Shown here: positions 19,528 to 32,395 of the stretch, piece after piece
How the letters are laid out: every line of letters begins with the position of its first letter
Numbering within the stretch: position 1 is the first letter of the stretch
From: Trogon surrucura
Lineage: Eukaryota > Chordata > Aves > Trogoniformes > Trogonidae
DNA: 64,000 nt
Direction of reading: 5' to 3'
Assembly: GCA_020746105.1 (NCBI GenBank)
Contig: CM036619.1
Location: 7,017,942-7,081,941 of the forward strand
The notes under the pieces: model-generated
What the model was told of the DNA's origin: nothing
Databases searched by the model: none
Seen by the model: the letters and a program-made list of their open reading frames with translations, nothing else
Program-made: the position numbers and the translations under genes

Positions 19528-22410
19528 ATGAAGGGGGATGGGGTTATAGCTGGGATTGCAGCGGGGCAGTGCTCTAGAAATTATGAGGACCGGGTGGCCT
19601 TCCATCCCCCTAGGGTGAGATCAGTGTGCTCAGCTTGCTCCCTGAAATGCTTATACACCAATGCACGCAGCATGGGGAATAAGCAGGAGGAGCTAGAAAC
19701 CTGGGTTCGGGCAGGAGATTATGATCTGGTGGCAATTACAGAGACATGGTGGGAGAGCTCACATGACTGGAATGTGGTCATGGGTGGCTATGTCCTTTTC
19801 AGGAAAGACAGGCCAGCCAGGCGAGGTGGTGGAGTCGCTCTTTACGTGAAAGAGCAACTACAATGTCTTGAATACCATCCAGGCATGGATGAGGAGCAAG
19901 TTGAGAGTGTATGGGTTAGAATTAAGGGGCAGGCTGGCAGGAGAGATACTGTTGTGGGTGTCTATTACAGGCCACCAGATCAGGGTGAGGAAGTTGATGA
20001 GGCCTTCTACAGGCAGCTGAGAGCGGTCTCACAATCACAGGCCCTGGTTGTCATGGGGGATTTTAACTTCCCTGATATTTGCTGGAAGGACAACTCAGCC
20101 AGTCAGCCACAGTCCAGGAGGTTCCTCCAGTGCATCGATGATAATTTTCTGATGCAAATGGTGGAGGAGCCGACTAGGAGAGGACCACTGCTGGACCTCA
20201 CCCTCGCTAACAAGGAGGATCTGGTTGAAGCAGTAAAGGTTGAGGGCTGCCTTGTCTGCAGTGACCATGAAATGGTGGAGTTCAGGATCTCATGTAGCAG
20301 AAACAAAATAGCAAGCAGAATTGCAACCCTCGACTTCACCAAGGCAAACTTTGGATTTTTCAAACAATTGCTCAAGAAAATCCCATGGGCAAGGCTGTTT
20401 GAAGGTAAAGGGGCCCAAGATAGTCGGTTAGCGTTCAGGGACTGCTTCTACCGTGCTCAAGATCAGAGCATCCCGACACGTAGGAAGTCAAGGAAGGGAG
20501 CCAGGAGACCTGCGTGGCTAAACAGGGATCTGCTGGGTAAGCTCAAGGGCAAGAGGAGAATTTACAGATCTTGGAAGACGGGGCTGGCCACTTGGGAAGA
20601 GTATAAGGCTGTTGTCCAAGGGTGTAGGGAGGCAAGTAGGAAAGCAAAGGCCTCCCTAGAATTGAACCTGGTGAGAGGGGTCAAGGACAACAGGAAGAGC
20701 TTTTTCAAATACATGGCAGATAAAACTAACACCAGAGGCAATGTAGGCCCACTGATGAATGAGGTGGGTGCCTTGGTGACAGAAGATACAGAGAAGGCAG
20801 AGTTACTGAATGCCTTCTTTGTCTCTGTCTACTCTGCCGGAGGCTGTCCTGAGGAGCCCCATTCCCCTGAGGCCCCACAGGAAGTCAGAGCAGTGGAGGA
20901 GTTTGCTTTAGTCGATGAGGACTGGGTTAGGGACCAATTAAGCAATCTGGACATCCATAAATCCATGGGTCCAGACGGGATGCATCCACGGGTGCTGAGG
21001 GAGCTGGCTGATGTCATTGCTAGACCACTCTCCATCATCTTTGCCAAGTCTTGGGAGACGGGAGAGGTGCCTGAGGACTGGAGGGAGGCAAATGTCACTC
21101 CAGTCTTCAAAAAGGGCAAGAAGGAGGACCCGGGTAACTATAGACAGGTCAGCCCCACCTCCATCCCTGGGAAAGTGATGGAACGACTTATCCTTGGTGC
21201 CATCTCAAGGCATATCAAGGATAAGAGGGTCATTAGAGACAGTCAACATGGCTTCACCAAAGGGAAGTCATGCTTGACTAACCTCATAACCTTTTATGAG
21301 GATATAACAAGATGGATAGATGATGGCAGAGCAGTGGATGTGGTCTACCTTGACTTCAGTAAAGCATTTGACAGTCTCCCACAGCATCCTTGCTGCTAAA
21401 CTGAGGAAGTGTGCTCTAGACTCTCGGGTAGTGAGGTGGACTGCGAATTGGCTAAGGGGAAGAAGACAAAGAGTTGTGGTCGATGGGGCGGAGTCTGGTT
21501 GGAGACCTGTATCCAGTGGAGTGCCTCAAGGGTCGGTACTGGGACCAGTATTATTCAATATATTCATCGATGACTTGGATGAGGGACTAGAGAGTACTAT
21601 CAGCAAGTTTGCTGATGACACCAAGCTGGGAGGAGTGGCTGACACACCAGAAGGCTGTGCTGCCCTTCAGCGAGACCTGGACAGGCTGGAGCGTTGGGCA
21701 GGGAAAAATTTAATGAAATAAAACAAGGGTAAATGTAGGGTCTTGCGTCTGGGTAGGAACAACCCCAGGTTCCAGTATAAGTTGGGGAATGACTTATTAG
21801 AGAGCAGTGTAGGGGAAAGGGACCTGGGAGTCTTGGTGGACAGCAGGATGGCCATGAGCCAGCACTGTGCCCTGTGGCCAGGAAGGCCAATGGCATCCTG
21901 GGGTGTATTAGAAGGGGGGTGGTTAGTAGGTCGAGAGAGGTTCTCCTTCCCCTCTACTCTGCCCTGGTGAGACCCCATCTGGAATACTGTGTCCAGTTCT
22001 GGGCCCCTCAGTTCAAGAAAGACAGGGAAGTGCTGGAGAGAGTCCAGCACAGGGCAACTAGGATGATGAAGGGAGTGGAGCATCTCCCTTATGAGAAAAG
22101 ACTGAGGGAGCTGGGGCTCTTTAGTTTGGAGAAGAGGAGGCTGAGGGATGACCTCATTAATGTTTACAAATATATCAAGGGTGAGTGTCAGGAGGATGGA
22201 GCCAGGCTCTTCTCGGTGACAACCACTGATAGGACAAGGGGTAATGGGCTGAAACTGGAACATAAGAGGTTCCGCTTAAACTCGAGAAGAAACTTCTTCT
22301 CAGTGAGGATGACAGAGCACTGGCACAGGCTGCCCAGAGAGGTTGTGGAGTCTCCTTCTCTGGAGACATTCAAGACCTGCCTGGACACATTCCTGTGTAG
22401 CATTATCTAG
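19528..22410 (+). pseudogene. CR1 ORF2 (endonuclease-reverse transcriptase), broken
   Basis: ORF2 of CR1 encodes an APE-type endonuclease followed by a reverse transcriptase. The endonuclease blocks are present: TNARSMGNKQEEL, ITETWWE, GGGVALYVK, GDFNFPDI and CSDHEMV. RT blocks are [61 protein letters not shown] and FADDTK. The frame is open from 19528 to about 21373, then loses two bases near 21373 (compare tttaacacagtctcc in copy 2). A Tyr codon has become TAA at 21719-21721, and one base is missing near 21873. The natural stop TAG is at 22408-22410. Confidence 0.9.
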
Positions 22411-22508
22411 GCGTTCCTGCTCTGGCAGGGGGATTGGACTCGATGATCTTTCGAGGTCCCTTCCAATCCCTAACACTCTGTGATTCTGTGATTCTGTGAT
22501 TCTGTGAT

Positions 22509-23317
22509 ACCTGGTAGAGGTTAGCGTCAAGATGATGCGTTTCGATGGCAAAGGTGAAATTAAGACACAAACGGTGTCAGATGTCACAAAAGTAGTAAAA
22601 CGTTTAGAATAGCAAGAAGTTTAGCTACCACCACAGATCCAGTGACGTCTCGCAGGTCCACCTGTTTCGATTCGGTGGGAAAGATCTCCAAAAAATAACT
22701 GTTCATGGTGGCATTTTACAGTGTTCCAAGAGCCGCTTTGCTTATCCTCCGCCTGTTCAGCGCATGCGCGTGAGGGTCGTCAGGAGCGATCTTCACCCCC
22801 CCCAGCGTCGCCTCCGTCAGTGGGGCGTGCATAGGTGTCCGGAGGGCCCATTTTTTGCAGACGTAGGATGACTTGGCAATTTGTGTACCTTTGCGCTTGC
22901 ACACCATTGGGCTTTCGCGCTTGCAGGACAGCTGCCTTGTCTGCAGTTACATCGATGAGCTCACACACCGGTGGGCTTGCAAGACAACAGCTGTATCAGT
23001 GGTTGAGCCGGGCCCAGAAGTTGTTGTTCAAGACTTCAAGCCCCCTGGCTTATCAGGGCTGGGCCCTGAAGTTGTCTTTATCAATAGTCAAGTCAAGTCG
23101 GGGGAGGGGCTTATCAGGGCTGGGCTCTGAAGTTGTTGTTTTAGAACTTATCAGAGGTCCCAGCTTGTAACGGCAGCCTTGTCGTTTAGGTTTTAACACA
23201 GTCTCTTCTTCACAGAGCCTTTTAGCAAGGATGAAACCAATAATCCTTCATGGGGCATTTTAGCAAGTTTTAACACCAGCAAGGTTGAGGCAAACGTTCT
23301 CAACACAGTCTCTTACA
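22509..23317 (-). mobile_element. Solo LTR, main piece, TSD CATGG
   Basis: This continues the element begun at 18845. It ends ...agtctcttaca followed by CATGG (23318-23322), matching CATGG at 18840-18844. Without the CR1 it is about 830 bases with TG...CA ends and a five-base TSD. It contains two copies, 61 bases apart (23047 and 23108), of a 29-base motif beginning ggcttatcagggctgggc, as expected of U3 repeats. It has a GC-rich segment with gcgcatgcgcgtga near 22760. Minus orientation is suggested by the U3-like repeats lying at the right. No internal viral genes are present. I do not recognise the family. Confidence 0.72.
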
Positions 23318-23623
23318 CATGGGCTGCAAGTTGGAAATCTGCTCCAACATAGACCTCCATGGGCTGCAGGGCTGAGCATACCTCACCATGGTCTTCACCA
23401 CAGGCTCCAGTGGAATATTGCTCCAGTGCCTGACGCACCTCCTCTCCCTCTTTCTTTACTGTCTTTGGTGTCAGCAGATGTGTTTCTCTCACATTTTCTC
23501 ACTCATCTTCCTAGATGTTATTGTGGAGAATTTTTTACTGTTTCTTCAATGTTATCACAGAAGAGATACCGATGTTGCTGTGGCCCTTCCACTATCAAAA
23601 TCTTGTTTCGTAAACCTAACACA
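23318..23623 (-). mobile_element. Old minus-strand LTR, second piece
   Basis: It resumes the LTR left at 18844: gggctgcaagttgg, caccatggtcttcaccaca, cttggtgtcagcaga, tgttatcacagaag. It ends tcgtaaacctaacaca, the reverse complement of the TG start of this family (compare tgtcatgggtttgaa at 8290). Some 50-80 bases of the original U3 are deleted before the end. Confidence 0.75.
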
Positions 23624-26219
23624 GATTCTATTAAAGGAACAATTGCAGTTTAGTATAAGTGTGGTGGTGAGATAGGGTTCTCCAGGTCTTTTTCACTGGT
23701 TTTTATGCTTCTGAAAATACGATTCCTAAATAATTGTTCTATATTCCAAGCATATTTCCCAGCAGGAGGATTTTGCAAGTGACAGTTTCCTTGATAACAT
23801 CTAGCTATGTGAGGGAGCTGCATGCACAGACACTGGGAGTTTTTACGTGTGTGTTTCTATTCATTTTTTTGCAGTTGCAACAATAACTAATTAACTCTCA
23901 TGGAGACCAGCCCTTAGAGGGCAGCTTTCCTCAGAAGGTTATCATCCCACTATCAAAGCCACACAAGACCTTGTTGTGGTCACGAGCTTCCATTTTGTGT
24001 TAATAAACTAATGTTATTTGTGGCTTAGGATACCACTGCTCACTGTGGACTGGAAGAGTAAGGAAATAATTAGCTGCTGGTAAGCACGTGGGAAGGAAAT
24101 TTATTGTCATCACTGAGAAATGGAAGGAGACTCTCTCAGCCACAGATTGTTTCAAGTCACATGCTCATTCTCCAACTCTCAAAGTTCAGCCTGATGAACT
24201 TGAGTGCAGGAACATCACTGAGACTGCCCAGCCAGGATTGGAGCTGCAGTGACACTGCGTAAGCAACTGTGCAAACATGCATGCCCGGAAGTATACTGAC
24301 ATCTGTGATCTCTCAGATGATTTTTTACACAAGGGTGGTGATGAATTTGTCATGGGAGAGGGGATAACAAAGACCATGAGATGACTGAACAACAGTGAAC
24401 ATAGCATATTGTGCCTCTTCAAGTTTCACGGTTGTGTCTACTGCTGGTTGCAGCTTTCCAATCTCTCATGCCTGAGAAGTCTTTCTTTATGACTGACATA
24501 TAAGAAATTTCAGCAAGGTAGATTTGTAATGTCCATGTCTCTTGTAAATAATTCTGTCTTGCTGCTGTGCAACAAGAAAAAAATAGTCAGTTAGCCCAAT
24601 GATGGTCCTAGAAAAGGTGAAGGCACTGTCCTACTTGCCCGATCCCCAAGGGCTTTGCCAAGAGATGAGATAGGATAACAACTCAAAACTCCCCCTGAAG
24701 TCTTTTTGTCATACTTCTAGCCCACAGACACCTCACTCGTTTTCCTCTTTTGATCTCTGTGAGGGTATCTATGAAACTCCTGACAACGGGCAGGCAGCTG
24801 TTAGGTCATGACTGCTGCTTATGACACCAGTAATGACTGTGCTCTTGGTACCTTGTGTTCCCACCATCTGTCTGCCATATTTGCCAGTTGTGTTATGTTT
24901 CATCTTTGCATTGAAAACTCTTAGGTTTGAATTTCCTTTGAGATTTATTTCTGAAATGCCAAATACAGTAGGCTTTTACTTTTAAAGTCCTGGACTTTAC
25001 TATTTGACATACAGAGAATAATATATAATAATCAACATTTTATTTAAGAAGTGAGAAAACCAATGTCTGAGTTAGTTGTGTTCTCAGAGATGTACAAGCC
25101 TGTTCCTAAAACTGATAGAATTTATGGCTTATAGGAAAACTAACAACTTCTTGTAATTTTCAAAAGGAAAGGAGTTCTTACATCTGGAAATAAAATATTA
25201 AGTGCACTGAGCACAGCAGCTGAACTGGAGCAGTAGTTACACCTGGTACCTAAGATTTTGCTGTTCTTTCCCAACAAGATGAGAGTGCAGACACATTCAG
25301 TATGTGATATCTATTTCCCCTGTTGCTCTTTAATAACTACTCCTATATAGCTTCTTTTTTTTTTTTTCTGGACAGAGTAATTGTCCTATCCATCACACCA
25401 GATGTAACTGCATGTAGAGCAAATAAAAGCATTGATATTACAGATGTATCTTTGATTACACTTATTTCCTTCAGTGTCAATTCTACTTTCAACATACCCC
25501 TCAGCAACAAGTGCTAATATTAAAAAATCAATTGCATATAAGATGGAAATTTAATATCTTTGGTTTTGAAGTGCTACAGCCCTTACTGCATGTGCCATAT
25601 CTCGTCATTCTGCTGGAATGTTCAAAATAAAGTATTTTAAAGTGGGACTACTTCACAAAATAGAAGTTTGTCTTCCAGAAATCAGAGATATTATAAAATC
25701 CAAATCACTGCAGCCCAAGCAAGCATTTTCTGAATCAGTGTGCTTATTGTAGTGAAACACAAAGAAAAGGTATTGAACAGCAAAGTAGACATGAACATGT
25801 GCTACAAAAGCACAAAGAATTCAGTAACATTGCAGGGCTGCAGGAATGAAAAATATGAGCTGTAAATTGGTTGTTTCTGCCTCACAATACATCTAGAATT
25901 TTATCTCCAAATATATTAAAAAAAGAAAAATATAAACCAGTAAGTTCACATAAAAAAATCAAATTGTTTTTGATTTGGAAAAATTGACTAACAAAAGAAG
26001 CTATATATAAAATCTACAATCTCCCATTCGATTAATTCCTCTAGAATTACTTCTCCCTGAAAATAAACTCTACTACAATTGTCATCTGTCCCTCTTCTAC
26101 CACTAACAAATGGCAAATTCACTTTCTTAATCCCAGGACGTTCTGTAAATATCCAGATCTTTGTGGAGGCATCACTGTATGGAGCATAGGATAAATACAG
26201 AGATACAACAAGGAATAAT
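23624..26219. other. Non-coding sequence, no gene recognised
   Basis: AT-rich DNA. The minus-strand frame at 24186-24422 and other short frames have no recognisable motif. Nothing else is supported. Confidence 0.55.
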
Positions 26220-26612
26220 AATCACAGAATCACAGAATCACAGAATGTCAGAGGTTGCAAGGGACCTCAAAGATCATCTAGTCCAGTCCCTCTGCCAGAC
26301 CAGGATCACCTACAGTAGATCACACAGGAACGTGTCCAGGCGGGTTTTGAATGTCTCCAAAGAAGGAGATTCCACAACCTCCCTGGGCAGCCTGTGCCAG
26401 TGCTCTGTCACCCTCACAGTGAAAAAGTTTTTTCCAACATTTTTGTGGGACCTCCTATGTTCCGGCTTGTACCCATTGCCCCTTGTCCTGTCATTTGACG
26501 TCACTGAAGAGCCTGGCACCCTCTTCCTAACACTTGCCCTTTGACATATTTATAAACATTTATGAGATCACCCCTCAGCCTCCTCTTCTTCAAGCTAAAG
26601 AGACCCAGCTCC
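26220..26612 (-). mobile_element. CR1 3' fragment, ORF2 end and 3'UTR
   Basis: It begins with the reverse-complemented octamer tail (tcacagaatcacagaat) and runs into the end of ORF2. On the minus strand the frame 26519-26310 reads the CR1 C-terminus: [20 protein letters not shown] and DTFLCDLL. It is 5' truncated to about 390 bases and ends at cagctcc. It is more diverged than the two long copies. Confidence 0.9.
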
Positions 26613-26849
26613 TAGTTTAAAGAGACCTAATAGTAAGGAAAATATTATAAGATAAAAATAGCTTACTGCTACATTCATCTCTATACAACTTGTGTAGCAG
26701 AAAATTGAATTACATTTTGCTTGTTTGTTTTATTTGTAAACAACTTGTGGACAACATATGCAGAAATCCGTAAGTTGAGTGAAATATCAAAAGATTTAAA
26801 TCAGCAATGTTCACTCACAGCCTAGAAAGCTAATTGTATCCTGTGCGCA

Positions 26850-27378
26850 TCAAGAAAAGCGTGGGCAGCAGGTTAAAGGAGGTGATTCTCCTCTTTCACC
26901 CTGCTCTCACAAGACCCCACCTGCAGTATTGCATTCAGCTCTAGGGAAATCAATATAAAAAGGACATGGACTTGCTTCAGCAAGTCCAGAGGAGGCCACA
27001 AAGATGATCAGAGGACTGGAGCACCTCTCCTATGAGGACAGGTTGAGAGAATTGGAGTTGTTCAGCCCTGAGAAGAGAAGGTTCCCGGAACATTTTATAG
27101 CAGTAAAGGGGGCCCAAAGGAAAGAAGGATAGAGACTCTTGATCAGGAAGTGTAGCAGTCGTCAGAGGCTCCAGGCAGGAACCTGAAAGAGAGTAGATTT
27201 AGATTATATATTGGGAAGGAATTCTTTCCGGTGAGAGTGGTAAGACATTGGAACGTCGCCCAGAGAAATTGTTGATTCCTCATCCTCGGATCAAGGTCAG
27301 GTTGGATGGGGATTTGAGTAACCTGGTCTAGTGGAAGATCCTTTCTAACCCAAACCATTCTATGATTCTACGATTTAC
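26850..27378 (+). mobile_element. CR1 3' fragment (older subfamily)
   Basis: Recognised by caagaccccacctgcagtat, gagaattggagttgttcagc, ggtgagagtggtaagacat and the end cattctatgattctacgat. The internal part after ggttcccgg is deleted or rearranged (about 27085-27150). The coding frame is decayed. Confidence 0.85.
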
Positions 27379-28436
27379 AGCGTCCCTCCTTTCTTGCAGC
27401 CACCCAGCAAAACAAGCATGGAAATATCACTTAAAAGCTCTATATTCACATCTTTAATCCTATCTTTTTTTTTAATTTTAATTTTTTTTGCTTCTGACTT
27501 TTTGGTTGGTTGATTGGTTGATCGGTTAGTTGGGCTTTTTTTGTGTTGTTTTTTTTATTGTGCTACTCTCCCTAGGAAGTCACGGTAAAGAGACACTTCT
27601 CTTCGGGGCAGGTAGGGTTTTACGAGAGTGGTGTGTATCAGTGATGGAAATCTCACCCTTTGTGCTAAAGTCTGAATGACACAATGTCACCACTATAAAG
27701 AAAACGCTGACATTTATGGTGAGATGATATTGCCGTTGGATAATCTAACAACTTTTTCTTCATTTCTGTTTTCTGAATTTACCTCTGCGTAGGATTTCTC
27801 ACCATCTCCTTCTACCGGAAAATGCTGAGATCATTACAAGCATATTTCCTATGCTATTATGAATAACACCATTTAAATATTCATCTGCAAACATGTGTTC
27901 TAATAAATTATATAAAGAGCACTTATGATTCACTATGAATTATTGGATCCTAAAGCCCTGTGAAAAATATCTGCTTTTCAAAAATCGATGTTTTGGATTT
28001 TTTTCATAGTGTGAGAAAAATAACAAAGTTTGAATCATCTTTTGGGATACAACTCTGCCACCTGAAGTTTGGTCTAAAGCTATGGAAATCAATGGGAGCT
28101 CTTCTGTCAATTGCATTATGTACTCGATCAGACCGGCAGAATATTGTGCATCTATTTGCATTGATTACAGGTACTTTTTATTCCCACTCCTGGAATTTGA
28201 TGCAGTGTCATCACTGTTTTTTAGAAATTGCTATGTAGCATGTCAGTTTGAAAGATTGTTGCCTTCTGTTGATACTCAGCTAGGAGTAAACAGATGTAAT
28301 TTCCACATTTCCTATGTCTAGCCTTATAGTGAGACATAGCACATTCCCTCTTCGGTAATGCCATAATTCCAGTCACACAATTGTCCCTCTCCATATCATT
28401 GACTTCTTTGCATCTTTAAGACTGCAGTTTCCTTTA
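27379..28436. other. Non-coding; short TTGG repeat
   Basis: A TTGGTTGG-type simple repeat lies at 27501-27534 within a T-rich stretch (27468-27560). The remainder is unremarkable AT-rich DNA without supported coding frames. Confidence 0.6.
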
Positions 28437-28963
28437 TGCAGGGCTTGGACTTTGGAACATTGTGTCCAGTTGAGCCTCTCAGTTCAAGGACAGGGAACTG
28501 CTTGAAAGGGTCCAGCGCAGAGCCACAAAAATGATTAAAAGAGTGGAACATCTCCCTTTTAAGGAAAGGCTGAAGGAACTGGGTCTCTTTAGCTTGGAGA
28601 AGAGGTGACTGAGGGGTGACCTCACTCATGTTTCTAAATATGTAAAAGTGAGTGCCAGGAGGACGGTGCCAGGCTCTTTTCAGCGACGTCCAGTGACAGG
28701 ACAAGGGGCAATGGGTGCAAGTTGGAACACAGGAGGTTCCAGAAAAACGTCAGGAAAAATTTTTTCACTGTTAGAGGGTCAGAGCACTGACACAGGCTGC
28801 CCCAGGGAGGTTGTGGAGTCTCCTTCTCTGGAGACATTCAAAACCCTCTTGGACGTGTTCCTGTGTGATCTACTGTAGGTGATCCTGTTCTGGCAGGGAG
28901 ATTGGACTAGATGATCTTTTGAGGTCCCTTCCAACCCCTGACATTCTGTGATTCTGTGATTTT
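28437..28963 (+). mobile_element. CR1 3' fragment
   Basis: The last ~525 bases of a CR1: tgtgtccagttgagcc, gcttggagaagaggtgact, gaggttgtggagtctcc, and the end gaggtcccttccaacccc plus attctgtgattctgtgat. ORF2 is frameshifted. It is moderately diverged from the long copies. Confidence 0.9.
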
Positions 28964-31900
28964 CTCACGCTAAACCATCACACGAAATGTTCTGAATCTA
29001 CAACTTCTTTAGTTACCCTGGGACAGCTTCCTATTTTGATAAAAATTATTGAATTTTAGAGTTGTGCAACATAACCTTTGAGGAGTAAAAAGAATAGCTC
29101 ATTGGGAGTTGTCAAAATGAGAGAATTAAGAGATAAGAGGTTACTGTTGCCTGGGCATCACAGGAAGGTGAGAATAACTGGGACTAGGACAATGCAGATT
29201 AGCAAAGAGAAATCTGGGCTGGGGCATGGATTCCGCTTTTGTCACTGTCTGTGGAATGTGGTGTCCTAAATCAAGCTGAGCTTCATCAAGACCTGATATA
29301 TGCACTACCGTCATACAAAGTTACAGGGACTTTCCAAGAAAGCTGAACAAAAATTTTGTGAATTTTTTAAAGCTGAAAGCTACATTTCTCTTAGTTTTGC
29401 CTTAACTGCTTACTTGTAGTTTAATCCATGACTGGTGATATGAAAAAGCAACTACTAATAATAATTTTACAGCATCCTTATTAAATTATTACAGAGTGAT
29501 TTTACTAATAACTGGCCATTAAAAGCAAATTCACTGACACTTACTGTTGATGTGCCTACAGGCCTTAGAATTTCCCATAGGAATTACATTGGAAAACAAA
29601 AAAAGAGGGCTAAAATTGCAAAATCTCTCTGGAGCAGTGCGAGAGGCAAAAAACACCAGAAGGTTTTTAGAGAAGAAGGGAAGAAGAACATCTTTTCAAA
29701 CTTTGTCAAAGGCCCCATAACCAGCATATATTTGTGTGTTCCCCAATCTCCCCTTTATTAACTTTTACTGACATTTTGAAATATGACAGAGTTAGTCAGT
29801 GAAAATATAAATACCCCCCTCCCTCTTCCCTAGGTTTCAAATACAGTATATTAGATTCAAACCCATCATTTCTGTTTTGCATAATTCACATCATTATCTG
29901 TCAGGTTACTGGGCTGAGGTTTGCAGTCATTATGAGATCATTAGAAAAAGGGTTGTAATAAGTTCAGAAGGCCAATCGGCTCTATTCTAATCACTGGAGA
30001 AGAGAGTGCTGATAGGGGCCTCAGGGAGAATGTATTGAAGCAGCTAGAGGATTTTTAATGACCAAATCAAGTTAGGAAAATCACCACCTGTGCCTCAGTG
30101 AACAGGATAATTTCAGCTATGAGTGAGGGTGAGCATAAAATGGTTCGTAATCATTTTCACTTTTCTCACAATTTTCCTTTGATTTTTTCTTTTCTTTTTT
30201 TTTTTTTTCCCTTTTATCAGGAATGGGGATAGTCACTAGGAATCAACAGAGCAGAACAGTATAAAATGGGGGGGATGGGAATCCAGAAAATAAAGTTATT
30301 AAAGGAGAACAAAAATAACATCCTGTAGTAGCTGAGTGATGTGTAGCAGGTCAGAACAGAGAGTTTGCAAATTCAAGGAAACCTCAAACGTTTCAAAATC
30401 AAGGGGAAATGGTTCGGTAACCTAAAACTGAGAAGTGCAGTCTTTTTCAGCAGTCAGTGAGGAGGCAAAACTTTGCCTACAGATGATTCAGTCCATCATA
30501 ATTTAAGTGTCTGAGACGATTGGACAGGTAACTTGTCTGGGAGTGTCTGCTTTCGTCCATTCACTATAGAGGGAACACAAATGAGTAGCTGAGTTAATAA
30601 AGCTAATTGTTAGGCAGCTAAATGCTTACTCCGAGAGTTAAATGACTCTCAATCATTATTAACTTTAGCAGACTCAGGCATGCTGATTCTGTCTTAGACT
30701 GGGTGTTTTTCTTGAATTTGCGGTTACTCGGTTCTTCCCCAAGAAATTGCTACTCCTGTCCTTTATTTTGCCCATCCAGACATTTGCAAAAATCACATCA
30801 CACTCTTCCATACCGCTATCTTCCATTCTTTGGAGATATTGATATCACATTTTTAAGAAAGTCTAGAGCTCACTTTGTCTATGCTCCTGAGCAGATGCCG
30901 TAGGAAACCCTAAGCACAAGTTAAGATGCAACATCTTTCATCAGCACTCAGTAGGTCAGATTAAACACCATGTTATTTGTATTCACAAGGCTTCTACTTA
31001 ATGTGAAGCACAGACAGAGAAAATTTCCATCTGTTTTGGATGCAAACAGAATGAGCTCATGTCTGCTCAAAGGGCAAGAGCCCATGTAGGTGTATCCTAG
31101 GTCTGGCTTACCTGTTAGATAATAAATTAATCAGAGCAAGAGCAATCTCCTTTATGTATGTCTGTATAGCCCACAGCATAGGAAATTATGGGTTCTGTTG
31201 AGGTTTGAAAGGGCCACTCCATTATGAAAACTAAAATTTAGAATGAATGCATTGTCATGCATATCTTCATTAAATAAATAAATGGAGCACATTAAAGCCA
31301 AGGTAAAAAATATTCAACAGATAATCCTCTAATGGAAAGATAATTTAATTGAAAAATAATCTGTTCACAATATTCTCATACACATTATTTTATTAGATTC
31401 TATTACCAAAACCCATTTACTCCGCATCCTTTGGAAGATATGATAGGGAGGGGAAAATTTAGACTAGATGAATGGATAATATGTGAGATGAATGAATCTT
31501 CCTGTGTTAATATATCTTAGATTAACTGAGGTAGGTAATTAAAATAATCTTTTTTTAAACCAGATATAAGGAGCCTGACTAAGAAAAAAGAATAGTGTCA
31601 GGTTTTTTTTATTTTTTTCCTCTGTGTTAGACTGCTCTGTGAGCAGTCTAACTGAGTTTGTTGCTTGAAGGCTTTTTTTTTTTCTTTTTGTTTCTTTCCT
31701 TTTTTTTTTTTTTTCCCTCATGGGAACCTTTGACTTTATTACGAAAGATTGAAATCCACAAGTGGGGTTATTTAAAGCAAGGAAACACATGGAGTTCCCT
31801 TCCCCTATTTATGATACCAGTTTCCTGGTTTATTTTCTTCAAAAATAGAGGTTTAGGCCAGCATGTTATACTGTGCGAAATTGCTATATAAGATTACTCA

Positions 31901-32321
31901 GTAAATGAATCAATAATGGCCCTACCAGTTCTCAGGGCAATCAGATTTTACTTCTTGATGATATCAAAGTATGAATCTAATCTCTTCCTGTTTGTTTCCC
32001 TAAAGTAGGAGGAATAAAATCACTTGACCTTGTTCATTAGCTTTACAATTACTGCAATAAGTTTTGAATTATTGGGAAGACTCAGTTGCCAGCTATCAAA
32101 AGGTGCAGCACTTTTTTGCCCTTCCTACTTTTGAGATGAGATCTGTGCATGTTTTTGTCAAACGTTTTGTTACTTTAATGTGTGTTAAAGTAAATTTATG
32201 TCTTCAGGCAAGTTAGCACATCTCTTACCTGTGAGACTCTCCAGCTAGCCCTGGAAGGTTGACAGCACCTTCAACATCTTAAGTGTTTTGAACTGCGAAG
32301 CTGCTCCTCTGGTCTTTTTCT
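28964..32321. other. Non-coding sequence, no gene recognised
   Basis: AT-rich DNA with T-runs near 30192-30210 and 31673-31713. No supported gene, RNA or repeat family is seen. Confidence 0.55.
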
Positions 32322-32395
32322 AGAACCTTGGAATCACTTAGATTGGAAAAGACCTTTAAGATCATTGAGTTATTTAATCATTAAACAGACACTTT
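32322..32395 (-). mobile_element. Old CR1 3' tail fragment
   Basis: aatcacttagattggaaaag followed by acctttaagatcattgagt is the reverse complement of a CR1 3' end. It is only about 70 bases and is diverged. Confidence 0.6.

Larger units (their letters stand above)
18868..22508 (+). mobile_element. CR1 LINE, 5' truncated, long copy 1
   Basis: A 3.6-kb CR1 starting within ORF1 and ending in (ATTCTGTG)n. The 8-bp repeat ATACCTGG at 18860-18867 and 22507-22514 flanks it, consistent with a target-site duplication or microhomology. It is nearly identical to the CR1 at 34485-38876. It holds an ORF1 remnant, a broken ORF2 and a short CR1 insertion. It cannot make functional protein itself: it has at least two frameshifts and one nonsense codon. 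Confidence 0.93.

Noticed and set aside
22716..23170. Open frames on both strands in the GC-rich part of the solo LTR
   Set aside because: They overlap each other, lie within the LTR bounded by CATGG duplications, and have no protein signature.
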